Source: Pantoea vagans
Lineage (GTDB): Bacteria > Pseudomonadota > Gammaproteobacteria > Enterobacterales > Enterobacteriaceae
Assembly (NCBI RefSeq): GCF_001506165.1
Contig: NZ_CP011427.1
Location: forward strand, 2,914,001-2,978,000
DNA: 64,000 nucleotides
Reading direction: 5' to 3'
The translations under genes were made by a program, and so were the position numbers. Positions 18,077-26,872 of the stretch are shown here, piece after piece; position 1 is the first letter of the stretch; every line of letters starts with the position of its first letter. The notes under the pieces were generated by a model. It saw nothing but the letters and a program-made list of their open reading frames with translations. It did not search any database and was not told where the DNA came from.

Positions 18077-18877
18077 ATGAGACGCAGTCTGTGGCAAAGC
18101 CTTCAGCAACTGGCCGCTACCCTTTTCCCGGCGCGTTACAGCTGGCCGGCGATGGATATGCAATTAGGTGACCGCCGCCTGCATCTGGCTGGCAGCATTC
18201 ACATGGGTACGCGCGATATGCAGCCGCTGCCCGAGGGGTTATTGCGGCAGCTCAACAAAGCCGATGCGCTGATTGTGGAAGCGGATATCACCCAGGGGGC
18301 ATCGCCCTTCACCAATGACGATATGCATCCCCCGCTGGCCCTGCGCCTTGATGCAGACGTCCTGCAACGGCTGGATGCCCTGTGTGATGAGCTTTCGCTG
18401 TCGATGGGTATGTTTGACACCCTGCCCTTTTGGCAAATCGCCTTGATGCTGCAAGCTCAGCAGGCACAGCGCCTTGGATTGCGGCCACAATATGGCATCG
18501 ATTATCAGCTGTTAATGGCGGCGAAAGCGGCCAATAAGCGCATCATCGAACTGGAAGGCCCGGAAACGCAAATCGCGTTGTTGAAATCGCTGCCGCAGGA
18601 TGGCTTGCCGTTGCTGCTGGATACGCTGGAACACTGGCATACCAATGCGCGCTTGCTGCAAACCATGATCAGTTGGTGGTTGGATGCTCCGCCCAGTCAG
18701 CAACCGGTGGCGCTACCGACCACTTTTAACAGCGACCTTAATGACACCCTGATGCGTCATCGCAATCAGCACTGGCGTGAATTGCTGCTGGCGCTGCCAA
18801 AAGGCCGCTATGTGGTGGCCGTGGGAGCACTGCATCTGTACGGCGAAGACAATCTGCCGGGATTATTGAAATCGTAG
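18077..18877 (+). CDS. ybaP: TraB/GumN-family protein YbaP
   Basis: The protein has 266 residues with the family landmarks GSIHMGTRDMQPLP, NKADALIVEADI, YGIDYQLL, ELEGPETQIALL and the C-terminal RYVVAVGALHLYGEDNLPGLL. These match E. coli YbaP and the TraB/GumN (Tiki-like) fold, which includes metalloprotease-like proteins. The activity of YbaP is not established. The start was placed at MRRSLWQS, which has AGGACAGGG upstream. A roughly 22-bp duplicate of its 3' end occurs 65 bp downstream, next to a repeat. Confidence 0.88.
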   Translation: MRRSLWQSLQQLAATLFPARYSWPAMDMQLGDRRLHLAGSIHMGTRDMQPLPEGLLRQLNKADALIVEADITQGASPFTNDDMHPPLALRLDADVLQRLDALCDELSLSMGMFDTLPFWQIALMLQAQQAQRLGLRPQYGIDYQLLMAAKAANKRIIELEGPETQIALLKSLPQDGLPLLLDTLEHWHTNARLLQTMISWWLDAPPSQQPVALPTTFNSDLNDTLMRHRNQHWRELLLALPKGRYVVAVGALHLYGEDNLPGLLKS

Positions 18878-18879
18878 CG

Positions 18880-18965
18880 GCAAGTCCATGGGCGGCCTGA
18901 AGGCCTCCCCTACCAGGAATGTGCGGGACTATTGAAATCGTAGCGGCGCAATTTATTGCGCAATC
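18880..18965. repeat. Short palindromic repeats and a duplicated ybaP 3' end
   Basis: The segment holds a GGCGGCCTGAAGGCC hairpin (about 18892-18906), a near copy of the last coding bases of ybaP (ATTGAAATCGTAGCGGC at about 18930), and a GTAGCGGCGCAATTTATTGC palindrome at 18940-18959. The duplication suggests that a repeat inserted or recombined beside the stop codon. Confidence 0.65.
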
Positions 18966-19021
18966 TTTGGATGGGCACGCGGCCAAATGCGCGATATGGG
19001 ATTGTTTGGAGTGATACATCA

Positions 19022-19106
19022 ACAAAAAAAGAAGGCCAATATCGCTATTGGCCCGTCAAAGAGGAATTTGTTTATGATTTTGGTTATCACCAGGGTTACT
19101 GGCGCG
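19022..19106 (-). ncRNA. chiX: Small RNA ChiX (MicM, SroB)
   Basis: On the minus strand the 3' half reads AAATTCCTCTTTGACGGGCC, then the terminator hairpin GGCCAATA-GCGA-TATTGGCC and a T-run at 19030-19024. As I recall the E. coli sRNA, the seed (TCCTCTTTGACGGGCC) and terminator stem are identical to ChiX. The location between ybaP and ybaK and the orientation opposite to ybaK also match E. coli. The 5' end is inferred at about 19105 from a small CGCCAG/CTGGTG stem and a GAGAAT -10 at 19117-19112. ChiX works with Hfq to repress chitosugar porin (chiP) and chb mRNAs; those genes are outside this window. Confidence 0.9.
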
Positions 19107-19189
19107 GGCCAATTCTCGCGCAAAGTTCAGAATTTCGCCAGTAATTTTCGTCCAATCTGAATTAAGAATTTTTGTCGCAAGGAACGAAT

Positions 19190-19669
19190 ATGACACCTGC
19201 TGTAAAACTGCTGGAAAAACAAAAGGTCGCATTTACGCTGCATCCTTACGACCATGACAGCCATGAAACCAACTTCGGCGACGAAGCGGTTCGCAAGCTC
19301 AATCTGGATGCGCGACAGGTGTTTAAGACCCTGTTGGTGGCGCTCAACGGTGATGCTAAAGCGCTGGCGGTGGCCGTGACTCCGGTTTCTTCCCAGCTCG
19401 ATCTCAAAAAAGTGGCGAAAGCGCTGGGAGCGAAAAAAGCCGATATGGCCGATCCACAGCTGGCACAGCGCGTAACCGGTTATCTGGTGGGTGGCATCAG
19501 TCCTTTAGGGCAGAAAAAACGTCTACCGACGGTGATCGATCATCAGGCGAGCGAATTTGCCACCATCTTTATCTCCGGTGGCAAGCGCGGGCTGGATATT
19601 GAACTGGCCGCACAGGATCTGGCGCGGCTGCTGGATGCGAGTCTGGCGGATGTGGCACGTCGCGACTAA
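19190..19669 (+). CDS. ybaK: Cys-tRNA(Pro) / Cys-tRNA(Cys) deacylase YbaK
   Basis: This trans-editing enzyme clears cysteine mischarged onto tRNA-Pro. The protein has 159 residues starting at [11 protein letters not shown], with AAGGA upstream. The INS-type editing fold is recognisable by [13 protein letters not shown] (conserved Lys), [21 protein letters not shown] and [17 protein letters not shown]. The C-terminus overlaps the convergent LysR gene by four bases. Confidence 0.96.
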   Translation: MTPAVKLLEKQKVAFTLHPYDHDSHETNFGDEAVRKLNLDARQVFKTLLVALNGDAKALAVAVTPVSSQLDLKKVAKALGAKKADMADPQLAQRVTGYLVGGISPLGQKKRLPTVIDHQASEFATIFISGGKRGLDIELAAQDLARLLDASLADVARRD

Positions 19670-20535
19670 CTGGGCTGCTGCGCGCACAGTTGATCGATCA
19701 TCCATCGCCCGGCCGGTCCGGGCGGATTGCGGCGCGACCAGATGACATCCACCGCAATGCGCTGCGGCCAGCCAGGTATCGGCAACTCTTTCAATACCTG
19801 ATGACCAAACTGCTCCACCAGCCAGCGCGGCAAAACACTCCAGCCGAAGCCCTGCTCTGCCATCTCCAGCAACAGTAAATAGGAGGGGGCTGACCATACG
19901 CGCCCGGCAGGCAGCGGTTCACGATTTTGCACCCAGGTATTCAGCCGCAGATGGCGTAGCTCACCCAGTTGCGCTTCACTGACCTGCTTTAACTGCGACA
20001 GTGCGTGACCCTGATGCAGATAGATCGCCATCTGCGCCCCAACCTGTAAACGTGCCACCGCCAAATCCGGCGGGAGCTGTGGTTGCGCCCGCACCACGCC
20101 CAAATGAACGCGTCCCGCCTGCAACAAGTCGATCGCATCGGCATCCTCGGCGATCATGCACTCAAATTCGATATCCGGATAACGTGATTCAAAACGGTTC
20201 AACAGATTTTCATGATGATCCGCCTGCCAGAAATCTGAGATCGCCAGACTCAGCCGCGGCTCCACCCCTTGCGACAGGCGCGCCGCCAGTTCATCCAGCC
20301 GCTGGCTGGCCGCCAGAATCTGCTGTACCTGAGCCAGCGCACGTTGCCCCTGTTCCGTTAGCACCGGCTGACGCCCGCTGCGATCAAACAGGGTGAAACC
20401 TAAGTCATCTTCCAGATTCGCCACCGCACTGCTGATGGTGGACTGACTTTTCGCCAGTGCGCGTGCCGCCGCCGAAAAGGATCCGCTGGCCACCGTCTGC
20501 ACAAAGGCCTCTAGGGATTCCGGGGAGTATTTCAT
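19666..20535 (-). CDS. LysR-family transcriptional regulator, divergent from a PACE efflux gene
   Basis: The protein has 289 residues: an N-terminal winged helix-turn-helix ([28 protein letters not shown]) and a periplasmic-binding-protein-like effector domain from about residue 90. It lies 90 bp from, and divergent to, the PACE transporter gene at 20626. The same layout is known for Acinetobacter AceR/AceI, so control of that pump is the natural inference. The inducer cannot be read from sequence. Confidence 0.88.
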   Translation of the reverse strand: MKYSPESLEAFVQTVASGSFSAAARALAKSQSTISSAVANLEDDLGFTLFDRSGRQPVLTEQGQRALAQVQQILAASQRLDELAARLSQGVEPRLSLAISDFWQADHHENLLNRFESRYPDIEFECMIAEDADAIDLLQAGRVHLGVVRAQPQLPPDLAVARLQVGAQMAIYLHQGHALSQLKQVSEAQLGELRHLRLNTWVQNREPLPAGRVWSAPSYLLLLEMAEQGFGWSVLPRWLVEQFGHQVLKELPIPGWPQRIAVDVIWSRRNPPGPAGRWMIDQLCAQQPS

Positions 20536-20625
20536 GGTGAACCATCGCTTTTATCGATAGGTAATCATTTTATCTTAGCATTTCAGGGTGAGAAAATGCG
20601 CGACGTAACCAAAAAGGAGGTTTTT

Positions 20626-21057
20626 ATGCGTACCCGTTCGCTGAAAGAACGTTTTTGTCATGCCGCAGGATTTGAAGTGCTGGCGATTTTAACTGTTGCA
20701 CCGCTGGCAGCCTGGGTGATGGATAAACCGCTGTTTCAGATGGGCGCGTTGGCGATTATGTTATCGACCGTCGCTATGCTGTGGAACATGATCTATAACA
20801 GCGGTTTTGATCGCATCTGGCCGCCGCACGTGAAACGCGGTCTGGGTCTGCGTGCGGTGCACGCGCTGGGCTTCGAGGGGGGCTTCATCGTGATTGGCCT
20901 GCCGATTGCGGCCTGGATGCTGAATATTACGCTGCTGGAAGCCTTCGTGCTGGAAGTGGCGTTCTTTCTGTTCTTCCTGCCTTATACCATGGCGTATAAC
21001 TGGATGTGGGATAAGCTGCGCCAGCGCTGGGTTGGGCAGAAGTCATGCCAGGCATAA
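20626..21057 (+). CDS. PACE-family multidrug (chlorhexidine-type) efflux transporter
   Basis: This small inner-membrane protein of 143 residues has four predicted membrane helices forming two tandem bacterial transmembrane pair domains. Typical PACE motifs are RSLKERFCHAAGFE (helix 1, with the conserved acidic Glu), LWNMIYNSGFDRIWP, RAVHALGFEGGF and YTMAYNWMWD. The family exports chlorhexidine, acriflavine or short diamines by proton antiport. The start is fixed by a strong AAGGAGG seven bases before ATG 20626. It is divergent from the LysR gene. Confidence 0.93.
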   Translation: MRTRSLKERFCHAAGFEVLAILTVAPLAAWVMDKPLFQMGALAIMLSTVAMLWNMIYNSGFDRIWPPHVKRGLGLRAVHALGFEGGFIVIGLPIAAWMLNITLLEAFVLEVAFFLFFLPYTMAYNWMWDKLRQRWVGQKSCQA

Positions 21058-21063
21058 TCCATC

Positions 21064-21186
21064 GGTGCGCATAAATGCGCACGCTATAATGACGTGGGGT
21101 TAACTGTTACCTATGTGCCCGGTTTGCCAATCTATGATCCCACGCCGAATCCGTATGACGTTGTAGGGTCGCCATTTATGGCGACC
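21064..21186. repeat. Two short palindromic repeats flanking a gene-free gap
   Basis: GGTGCGCATAAATGCGCAC (21064-21082) and GTAGGGTCGCCATTTATGGC (21163-21182, continuing GACC) belong to the dispersed palindrome family. The roughly 80 bp between them carry no recognisable gene. Confidence 0.75.
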
Positions 21187-21201
21187 AGACGGCGCGGCGG
21201 T

Positions 21202-22983
21202 TTAATTATGCGCCATGCGCGGCCAGATCCACGCCAGGAGGGCCTGCGGATAACTGCGCTTCCTTGGCTTCTCCTGCGTTTTATCCCGCTCCTGCACCTG
21301 CGCTTCCGTCAAATGCGTGATCCCTGTGGGTGCATAATCAGCCACTTTAAGCGGTGAGTGCTGGCTGACGTAATCGCGTAGCACGTCGGCATCACGCAGC
21401 CCGGTATTGTTAAATCCTGGATGGCTCTCAATCTGCGGATATCCATCGCCGCCGCTGGCGTTAAAACTGTTGGTGGCCATGCGATAGGTTTTGTCCTTTT
21501 GCAGCGGTTCGCCATTGATCTTCACATCGCTGACCGCTTTACCATCCGCCACCAGACTGATGTTGCTGAACTGCGCAAAGCCACCGGAGTTGGGTTTGAT
21601 ATTCGCCACGGTCGCGAGATAACTCAGCAACTCGTTGCCGGTTAAGGTGACGGAAACCACCTGATTACCAAACGGTTGTACCTGTAACAGATCGCGCCAG
21701 CTCAATTTGCCTTGCGCTAATGAGGTGCGAATACCGCCGCCGCTCATCACCGCAAAATCCGCTTGGGTCGCGGCCATCTGCGCACGCAGAATCAGCTGAC
21801 CGAGATTGGTTTGTTCAAAGCGCACCTTGTCGCGCTCACCGACAAATACGCCATCGCTGCTGCCCACGCTGACATCCAGCTTCTTCGCGGCACGCAGTTG
21901 ATATGGCGTCAGCAGTTTCATCATGGCGCTGTTAGGCGGGATCTCTTCCTGCCAGGTGAGCCAGGAAACGCTGCCATCGAGGTTTTTCACCTCATGCTTA
22001 AGATTCACCGGGATCAGCTGATAACTGTCCAGCGTCAGCTCACCGTTACGGAAAGTGAAGTCGCCACGTCCGACATATTTGCCCCACTCTTTCGCCTGCA
22101 TGATCCAAACGCCATTTTGCCGATCGGGCTGGCAGGGCTGGCCCGGCTGATAATCTTTGACGCTGACATTCTCTTTTTCCATGCACACCGCATCCTGCGA
22201 GTGGCCGCCAATGATCACATTGATGGTGCCCGGCGGCAGGCTGCGCGCTAACTCCACATCGCCCGGCGCATTGCTACCATGCTGGCCATCGTCGTAATGA
22301 CCCATGTGGGTTAAGGCCACGATGACATCGGGTTTCTCGCTTGCGCGCAATTCTGCCACCGCTTTTTCTGTCTCTTTCACCGGATCGCGAATATCGATCT
22401 CAGCAATATTTTCCGGGTTGGAGATTTTTAGGGTGTCGGTGGTGGTCAGGCCAATCACCGCAATTTTCAAACCCATGCGGTTAAAGATCGCCCACGGCTT
22501 AAACAGGCGCTGATCGGTGCCTTTTTGATAGATATTGGCGGAGAGAAACGGGAATTTCGCCCACTTCTGCTGCATTTGCAGCACGCTGAGCGGCTTGTCG
22601 AATTCATGATTACCCAGCGCCATGGCATCGTAACCAATCAGGTTCATGCCACGGATATCGGGTTCTGCGTTTAATAAATCGGACTCCGGCACGCCGGTAT
22701 TCACATCCCCGGCAGAAAGGATCAGTGCGCCGCCGCCCCGCGCCTGCACATCATAACGCTGTTTATCCATCAGCGTTTTCTGCGCGGCCAGGCCGTATTC
22801 GCCCTGCGCATTTGGCCAGTAACGGCCATGATGATCGTTGGTGTGCAGAATACTAAAACGATAAGTCCGATCCGTTTGCCAGGCCTGCGCCAGCATCGGC
22901 AGTAACAGCACGATCAGCGCTAACCAGCGCCCTTTCCGCGGTAATGACAACAAAGCCGATCTCCTTATTCTGCGTTTTTCCAC
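21202..22983 (-). CDS. ushA: UshA-type UDP-sugar diphosphatase / 5'-nucleotidase with an unusual C-terminal tail
   Basis: This periplasmic metallophosphoesterase hydrolyses UDP-glucose and nucleotides for salvage. A signal sequence (LALIVLLLPMLAQA) follows a basic N-terminus. Metal-site motifs are HTNDHHGRYW, SAGDVNTG, GNHEFDKP, THMGHYDDGQHGS and GGHSQD. The substrate domain has GGGIRTS and FNASGGDGYP. It is 593 residues against 550 in E. coli: about 30 extra residues follow the usual end, finishing SYPQALLAWIWPRMAHN, close to a repeat. The exact start is uncertain, since the long N-region has no strong ribosome site. Confidence 0.93.
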   Translation of the reverse strand: MEKRRIRRSALLSLPRKGRWLALIVLLLPMLAQAWQTDRTYRFSILHTNDHHGRYWPNAQGEYGLAAQKTLMDKQRYDVQARGGGALILSAGDVNTGVPESDLLNAEPDIRGMNLIGYDAMALGNHEFDKPLSVLQMQQKWAKFPFLSANIYQKGTDQRLFKPWAIFNRMGLKIAVIGLTTTDTLKISNPENIAEIDIRDPVKETEKAVAELRASEKPDVIVALTHMGHYDDGQHGSNAPGDVELARSLPPGTINVIIGGHSQDAVCMEKENVSVKDYQPGQPCQPDRQNGVWIMQAKEWGKYVGRGDFTFRNGELTLDSYQLIPVNLKHEVKNLDGSVSWLTWQEEIPPNSAMMKLLTPYQLRAAKKLDVSVGSSDGVFVGERDKVRFEQTNLGQLILRAQMAATQADFAVMSGGGIRTSLAQGKLSWRDLLQVQPFGNQVVSVTLTGNELLSYLATVANIKPNSGGFAQFSNISLVADGKAVSDVKINGEPLQKDKTYRMATNSFNASGGDGYPQIESHPGFNNTGLRDADVLRDYVSQHSPLKVADYAPTGITHLTEAQVQERDKTQEKPRKRSYPQALLAWIWPRMAHN

Positions 22984-23116
22984 TTAGCCGTGGACTTAAT
23001 GTGCTTTATCACTCATCTGTGTCGCACAGATGGCACTTTAACTCAAGACCAAAGGCTTATAGAGTCACTCAGGTATTAACAAACTGATAACGATAAACGC
23101 ACTCTCAGGATTTTTT

Positions 23117-24313
23117 ATGGCAAGTGAAATCGCAACCCCAGCGCGTGCGCCGGGACGCACTGCTTTTGGCATTTTAGGTGCCATCAGCCTCGCGCATCTG
23201 CTTAACGATATGCTGCAATCGCTGCTGCTGGCGATCTACCCAATGCTGCAAAAGGATTTTAGCCTTAACTTCGTGCAGATTGGTCTGATCACGCTGACTT
23301 TCCAGGTCACCGCGTCATTACTGCAACCGCTAATTGGCTACTACACGGATAAATACCCAAAGCCTTGGTCGCTGCCAGTCGGCATGGGTTTTACCCTGTG
23401 TGGACTGGTGTTATTGACCTTCTCCTCGACTTATCCGCAGGTGCTGCTGGCGGCCGCGCTGGTGGGCAGCGGTTCCTCCGTGTTTCACCCGGAATCTTCT
23501 CGCGTGGCGCGTATGGCCTCTGGTGGACGTCACGGACTGGCGCAGTCGCTGTTCCAGGTGGGCGGTAATTTTGGAAGCGCATTAGGGCCACTGCTGGCGG
23601 CGATGATCGTCGCGCCTTACGGCAAAGGCCATCTGGGCTGGTTTGTGCTGGTGGCACTGCTCGGCATTATTGTGTTGTTGCAGGTGAGCCGCTGGTACAG
23701 CCACCAGCATCGTGCCAGCAAGGCGAAACCCGCCGTTGCACCGGTCAATGTACTGCCGCGCAAGAAAGTCGCTTTTGCCATTAGCATCCTGCTGCTGCTG
23801 ATTTTCTCCAAATACTTCTATCTCACCAGCCTGAGCAGCTATTACACCTTCTATTTAATGCAGAAATTTGGACTTTCGGTGCAAGCGTCCCAATTCCACC
23901 TGTTTGCCTTTCTCGGCGCAGTGGCGGCCGGCACCATTATTGGCGGGCCGATTGGCGATAAAATTGGGCGTAAATACGTGATTTGGTGTTCGATTCTGGG
24001 TGTCGCGCCCTTTACGTTGCTGCTGCCGCACGCCAACTTGATGTGGACCAGCGTATTAAGCGTCATCATTGGCTTGATTCTGGCATCGGCGTTTTCCGCC
24101 ATCCTGGTCTACGCGCAAGAGTTGATGCCAGGACGTATCGGCATGGTTTCAGGGCTGTTTTTTGGGTTTGCCTTTGGAATGGGCGGCCTGGGTGCCGCCG
24201 TTCTTGGCGTGGTGGCTGACCACACCAGCATCGAATGGGTATATCAAATCTGTGCCTGGCTGCCTTTGATTGGCCTTTTGACCGCTTTCCTGCCTGATAA
24301 CCGCCACGCCTGA
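23117..24313 (+). CDS. fsr: MFS exporter of the fosmidomycin-resistance type
   Basis: This inner-membrane proton-driven exporter has 398 residues with 12 predicted helices. Characteristic stretches are FGILGAISLAHLLNDM, GSGSSVFHPESSRVARMASG, GRHGLAQSLFQVGGNFG and the loop GDKIGRKYV, all aligning with E. coli Fsr (406 residues). Overproduction gives fosmidomycin resistance in E. coli; the natural substrate is unknown. It is divergent from ushA and followed by ybaL, the E. coli order. Confidence 0.95.
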   Translation: MASEIATPARAPGRTAFGILGAISLAHLLNDMLQSLLLAIYPMLQKDFSLNFVQIGLITLTFQVTASLLQPLIGYYTDKYPKPWSLPVGMGFTLCGLVLLTFSSTYPQVLLAAALVGSGSSVFHPESSRVARMASGGRHGLAQSLFQVGGNFGSALGPLLAAMIVAPYGKGHLGWFVLVALLGIIVLLQVSRWYSHQHRASKAKPAVAPVNVLPRKKVAFAISILLLLIFSKYFYLTSLSSYYTFYLMQKFGLSVQASQFHLFAFLGAVAAGTIIGGPIGDKIGRKYVIWCSILGVAPFTLLLPHANLMWTSVLSVIIGLILASAFSAILVYAQELMPGRIGMVSGLFFGFAFGMGGLGAAVLGVVADHTSIEWVYQICAWLPLIGLLTAFLPDNRHA

Positions 24314-24534
24314 ACCGCTTTTGGGGGGCAATTTTTTTCCATCGCCCCCCCTCTACTCTGCGTAAATCCTGCCGATAGCGTGAGATAACTGAGGAAAATG
24401 CTGCTTCAGCTGAGTTTTCTTCTCATTTTTTCAATTTTTTCGCTTTTCACCGCTCAAATGTTTAAACGCGGTGGAGGATTGTGCATTACACTAGGTTGTT
24501 ACAAGCGGATACATTTGCATACAAGGAGACAGGC

Positions 24535-26223
24535 ATGCATCACACCACACCGTTGATCACCACCATTGTCGGGGGCCTGGTCCTCGCCTTTCTCCTTGGT
24601 ATGCTGGCGAATCGTCTGCGTATTTCTCCGCTGGTGGGCTATTTACTGGCTGGCGTGCTCGCCGGTCCTTTCACGCCAGGTTTTGTCGCCGATACCAATC
24701 TTGCCCCCGAGTTAGCCGAACTGGGCGTCATTCTGCTGATGTTTGGCGTCGGTCTGCACTTTTCCCTGAAAGATTTAATGTCGGTAAAGTCGATCGCCAT
24801 TCCCGGTGCTGTCGCGCAGATTGCGGTCGCCACGCTGCTGGGGATGGGGCTTTCCTGGGCCATGGGCTGGTCCTGGATGACCGGCTTAGTGTTTGGTCTG
24901 TGCCTCTCGACCGCCAGTACCGTGGTGTTACTGCGTGCGTTGGAAGAGCGCCAACTGATTGACAGCCAGCGCGGACAAATCGCCATCGGCTGGCTGATTG
25001 TCGAAGATTTAGTGATGGTGCTGACGCTGGTGCTGCTGCCCGCGATTGCCGGCATGCTGGAGGAAGGGAACGCCAGCCCGACGCTGCTACTGTGGGATTT
25101 GATGCTGACCATCGGCAAAGTCGTCGCCTTTATGGTGCTGATGATGGTAGTTGGCCGCCGCGTGGTGCCATGGATTCTGGCCAAAAGTGCCGCAACCGGC
25201 TCGCGTGAACTCTTTACCTTGTCGGTGCTGGCACTGGCATTGGGCATCGCCTTTGGCGCAGTGGAATTCTTCGATGTCTCCTTTGCGCTCGGCGCCTTCT
25301 TTGCCGGTATGGTGCTGAATGAATCTGAACTCAGCCATCGCGCCGCCCACGACACACTCCCGTTGCGCGATGCGTTCGCGGTGCTGTTCTTTGTCTCCGT
25401 CGGCATGCTGTTTGACCCGATGATATTGATCGAACAGCCACTCGCCGTGCTGGGTGCGCTGGCAATCATCGTGCTGGGTAAATCCATCGCCGCCTGGCTG
25501 CTGGTCACCCTGCTCGGCCACTCACGCCGCACTGCTATGACCATTTCCGTAAGCCTGGCGCAGATTGGTGAGTTCGCCTTTATCCTGGCAGGTCTGGGGA
25601 TTTCGCTCGGCATGCTGAGTGATGAGGGCCGCAATCTGGTACTGGCTGCCGCGATTCTCTCCATTATGCTGAACCCGATTCTGTTCACCCTGCTGGAACG
25701 TTATCTCGAGAAGACTGAAACCATCGAAGAGCAGACGCTGGAAGAGGCCATTGAAGATGAGAAACAGATTCCAGTGGATATCTGCAACCATGCGGTGATC
25801 GTTGGTTACGGACGCGTGGGAAGCTTGCTGGGGCAGAAATTACTGGAAGCGGATGTGCCGTTGGTGGTGGTGGAAAACTCTCGACCACGCGTCGAAGCGC
25901 TGCGCGAGCAAGGTATCAAAGCGGTGCTGGGCAATGCGGCACGTGTTGATACCATGGAATTAGCCCGACTCGATTGCGCCCGCTGGCTGCTGCTGACCAT
26001 CCCGAATGGCTATGAAGCGGGTGAGATCGTTACCGCCGCCCGCGAGAAACGCCCGGATATCGAGATCATTGCGCGCGCGCATTATGACGATGAAGTGAAT
26101 TACATCATTGAACGCGGTGCCAATCGCGTGGTGATGGGCGAACGTGAGATTGCCAACAGTATGTTGAACGTGTTGCAGGAAGAGATTGCCGAGCAACCGA
26201 TTGTGCGTGAGTGCCCGATTTAA
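24535..26223 (+). CDS. ybaL: Cation:proton antiporter YbaL (CPA2 family, KefC-like)
   Basis: This inner-membrane protein has 562 residues: a Na+/H+-exchanger domain of about 12-13 helices (residues 5-390, with LVGYLLAGVLAGPFTPGFV and the ion-site block LIVEDLVMV) and a cytosolic TrkA-N/RCK domain with the Rossmann motif VGYGRVGS near residue 423. The start at MHHTTPLITT agrees with E. coli. It is probably a K+/H+ antiporter gated by a nucleotide ligand. The 3' end is followed at once by the 582-bp repeat element. Confidence 0.94.
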   Translation: MHHTTPLITTIVGGLVLAFLLGMLANRLRISPLVGYLLAGVLAGPFTPGFVADTNLAPELAELGVILLMFGVGLHFSLKDLMSVKSIAIPGAVAQIAVATLLGMGLSWAMGWSWMTGLVFGLCLSTASTVVLLRALEERQLIDSQRGQIAIGWLIVEDLVMVLTLVLLPAIAGMLEEGNASPTLLLWDLMLTIGKVVAFMVLMMVVGRRVVPWILAKSAATGSRELFTLSVLALALGIAFGAVEFFDVSFALGAFFAGMVLNESELSHRAAHDTLPLRDAFAVLFFVSVGMLFDPMILIEQPLAVLGALAIIVLGKSIAAWLLVTLLGHSRRTAMTISVSLAQIGEFAFILAGLGISLGMLSDEGRNLVLAAAILSIMLNPILFTLLERYLEKTETIEEQTLEEAIEDEKQIPVDICNHAVIVGYGRVGSLLGQKLLEADVPLVVVENSRPRVEALREQGIKAVLGNAARVDTMELARLDCARWLLLTIPNGYEAGEIVTAAREKRPDIEIIARAHYDDEVNYIIERGANRVVMGEREIANSMLNVLQEEIAEQPIVRECPI

Positions 26224-26243
26224 TTTGGCGCCGTTATTAAACA

Positions 26244-26825
26244 GGTCGCCATAAATGGCGTAAGTCTCGTCAGTTAAGCGACTGACGATAACGCCGTCTG
26301 GGGTCGCATCGGGGCAGGCGGTCCTAACGCCGCTACGCGGTACCTCCACTTCATTCGTCTGCCTTACGGACCGGTGCCGATGGAACATCCATGTTCCAGC
26401 GCCACCTTTCGCCCGCGTCCTGCGGGCTCTCCTGGCATACTCACGCCGTTCAGCGCTGCGGAATGCCTGCCCCGATGCGACCCCAGCCAGCTCATCAGCT
26501 TCAGTGCGGGTTGTCAAAAAGGGCACATTGCCTGAAGCTCTGACGCCTCTGCTGCCCCCTCAGGGTTATCCGCAGCGCTGAGACTTTTACGTTGGGCCAG
26601 GAGCCCCACGCGGGGAGGCGTGGGGCAGTTCGCGGCCGACCATGGATGGTCATCCGCGAACGGTCCGTCCGGCACGACGTGGAAGTCGAAGGTACCGCTT
26701 TAGCGGCGCGAGGACGGCCCAGAGGGGGCAGCAGAGGCGGCAGAGCCCGCACAGAAAAGACAGGCCACTTATCAATAAGCAGCCTGAGTCCTTAACTGAC
26801 AAGCATTACGCCATAAATGGCGACC
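26244..26825. repeat. 582-bp nested inverted-repeat element
   Basis: The ends are perfect 20-bp inverted repeats (26244-26263 and 26806-26825), each containing GCCATAAATGGC. Inside, a perfect 22-bp inverted pair occurs at 26298-26319 and 26465-26486. An imperfect 25-bp pair lies at 26321-26345 and 26691-26715, and an approximate 32-bp self-palindrome at 26629-26660. No coding frame looks real: short frames on both strands simply read through the stems. A related fragment lies at 62528-62584. It fills the whole ybaL-gsk gap. Confidence 0.85.
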
Positions 26826-26844
26826 CTGGAAATTCAATCACGAA

Positions 26845-26865
26845 GGGTGCGCATTGATGCGCACC
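26845..26865. repeat. Short palindromic repeat between the large element and gsk
   Basis: GGTGCGCATTGATGCGCACC is an almost perfect palindrome of the dispersed family. It ends a few bases before the gsk stop codon. Confidence 0.8.
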
Positions 26866-26872
26866 GGTTTCA

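Noticed and set aside
18956..19144. 62-codon plus-strand frame after ybaP
   Set aside because: It lies opposite ChiX and translates the sRNA terminator stem and a repeat; no protein features.
24639..25688. 349-codon frame antisense to ybaL
   Set aside because: A Ser/Thr/Pro-rich shadow of a GC-rich gene; ybaL is intact and clearly coding on the other strand.
25960..26752. Minus-strand frames (188 and 83 codons) covering the end of ybaL and the 582-bp element
   Set aside because: The Arg-rich translations read through both arms of inverted repeats. The frames overlap each other and ybaL, which fits non-coding repeat DNA.
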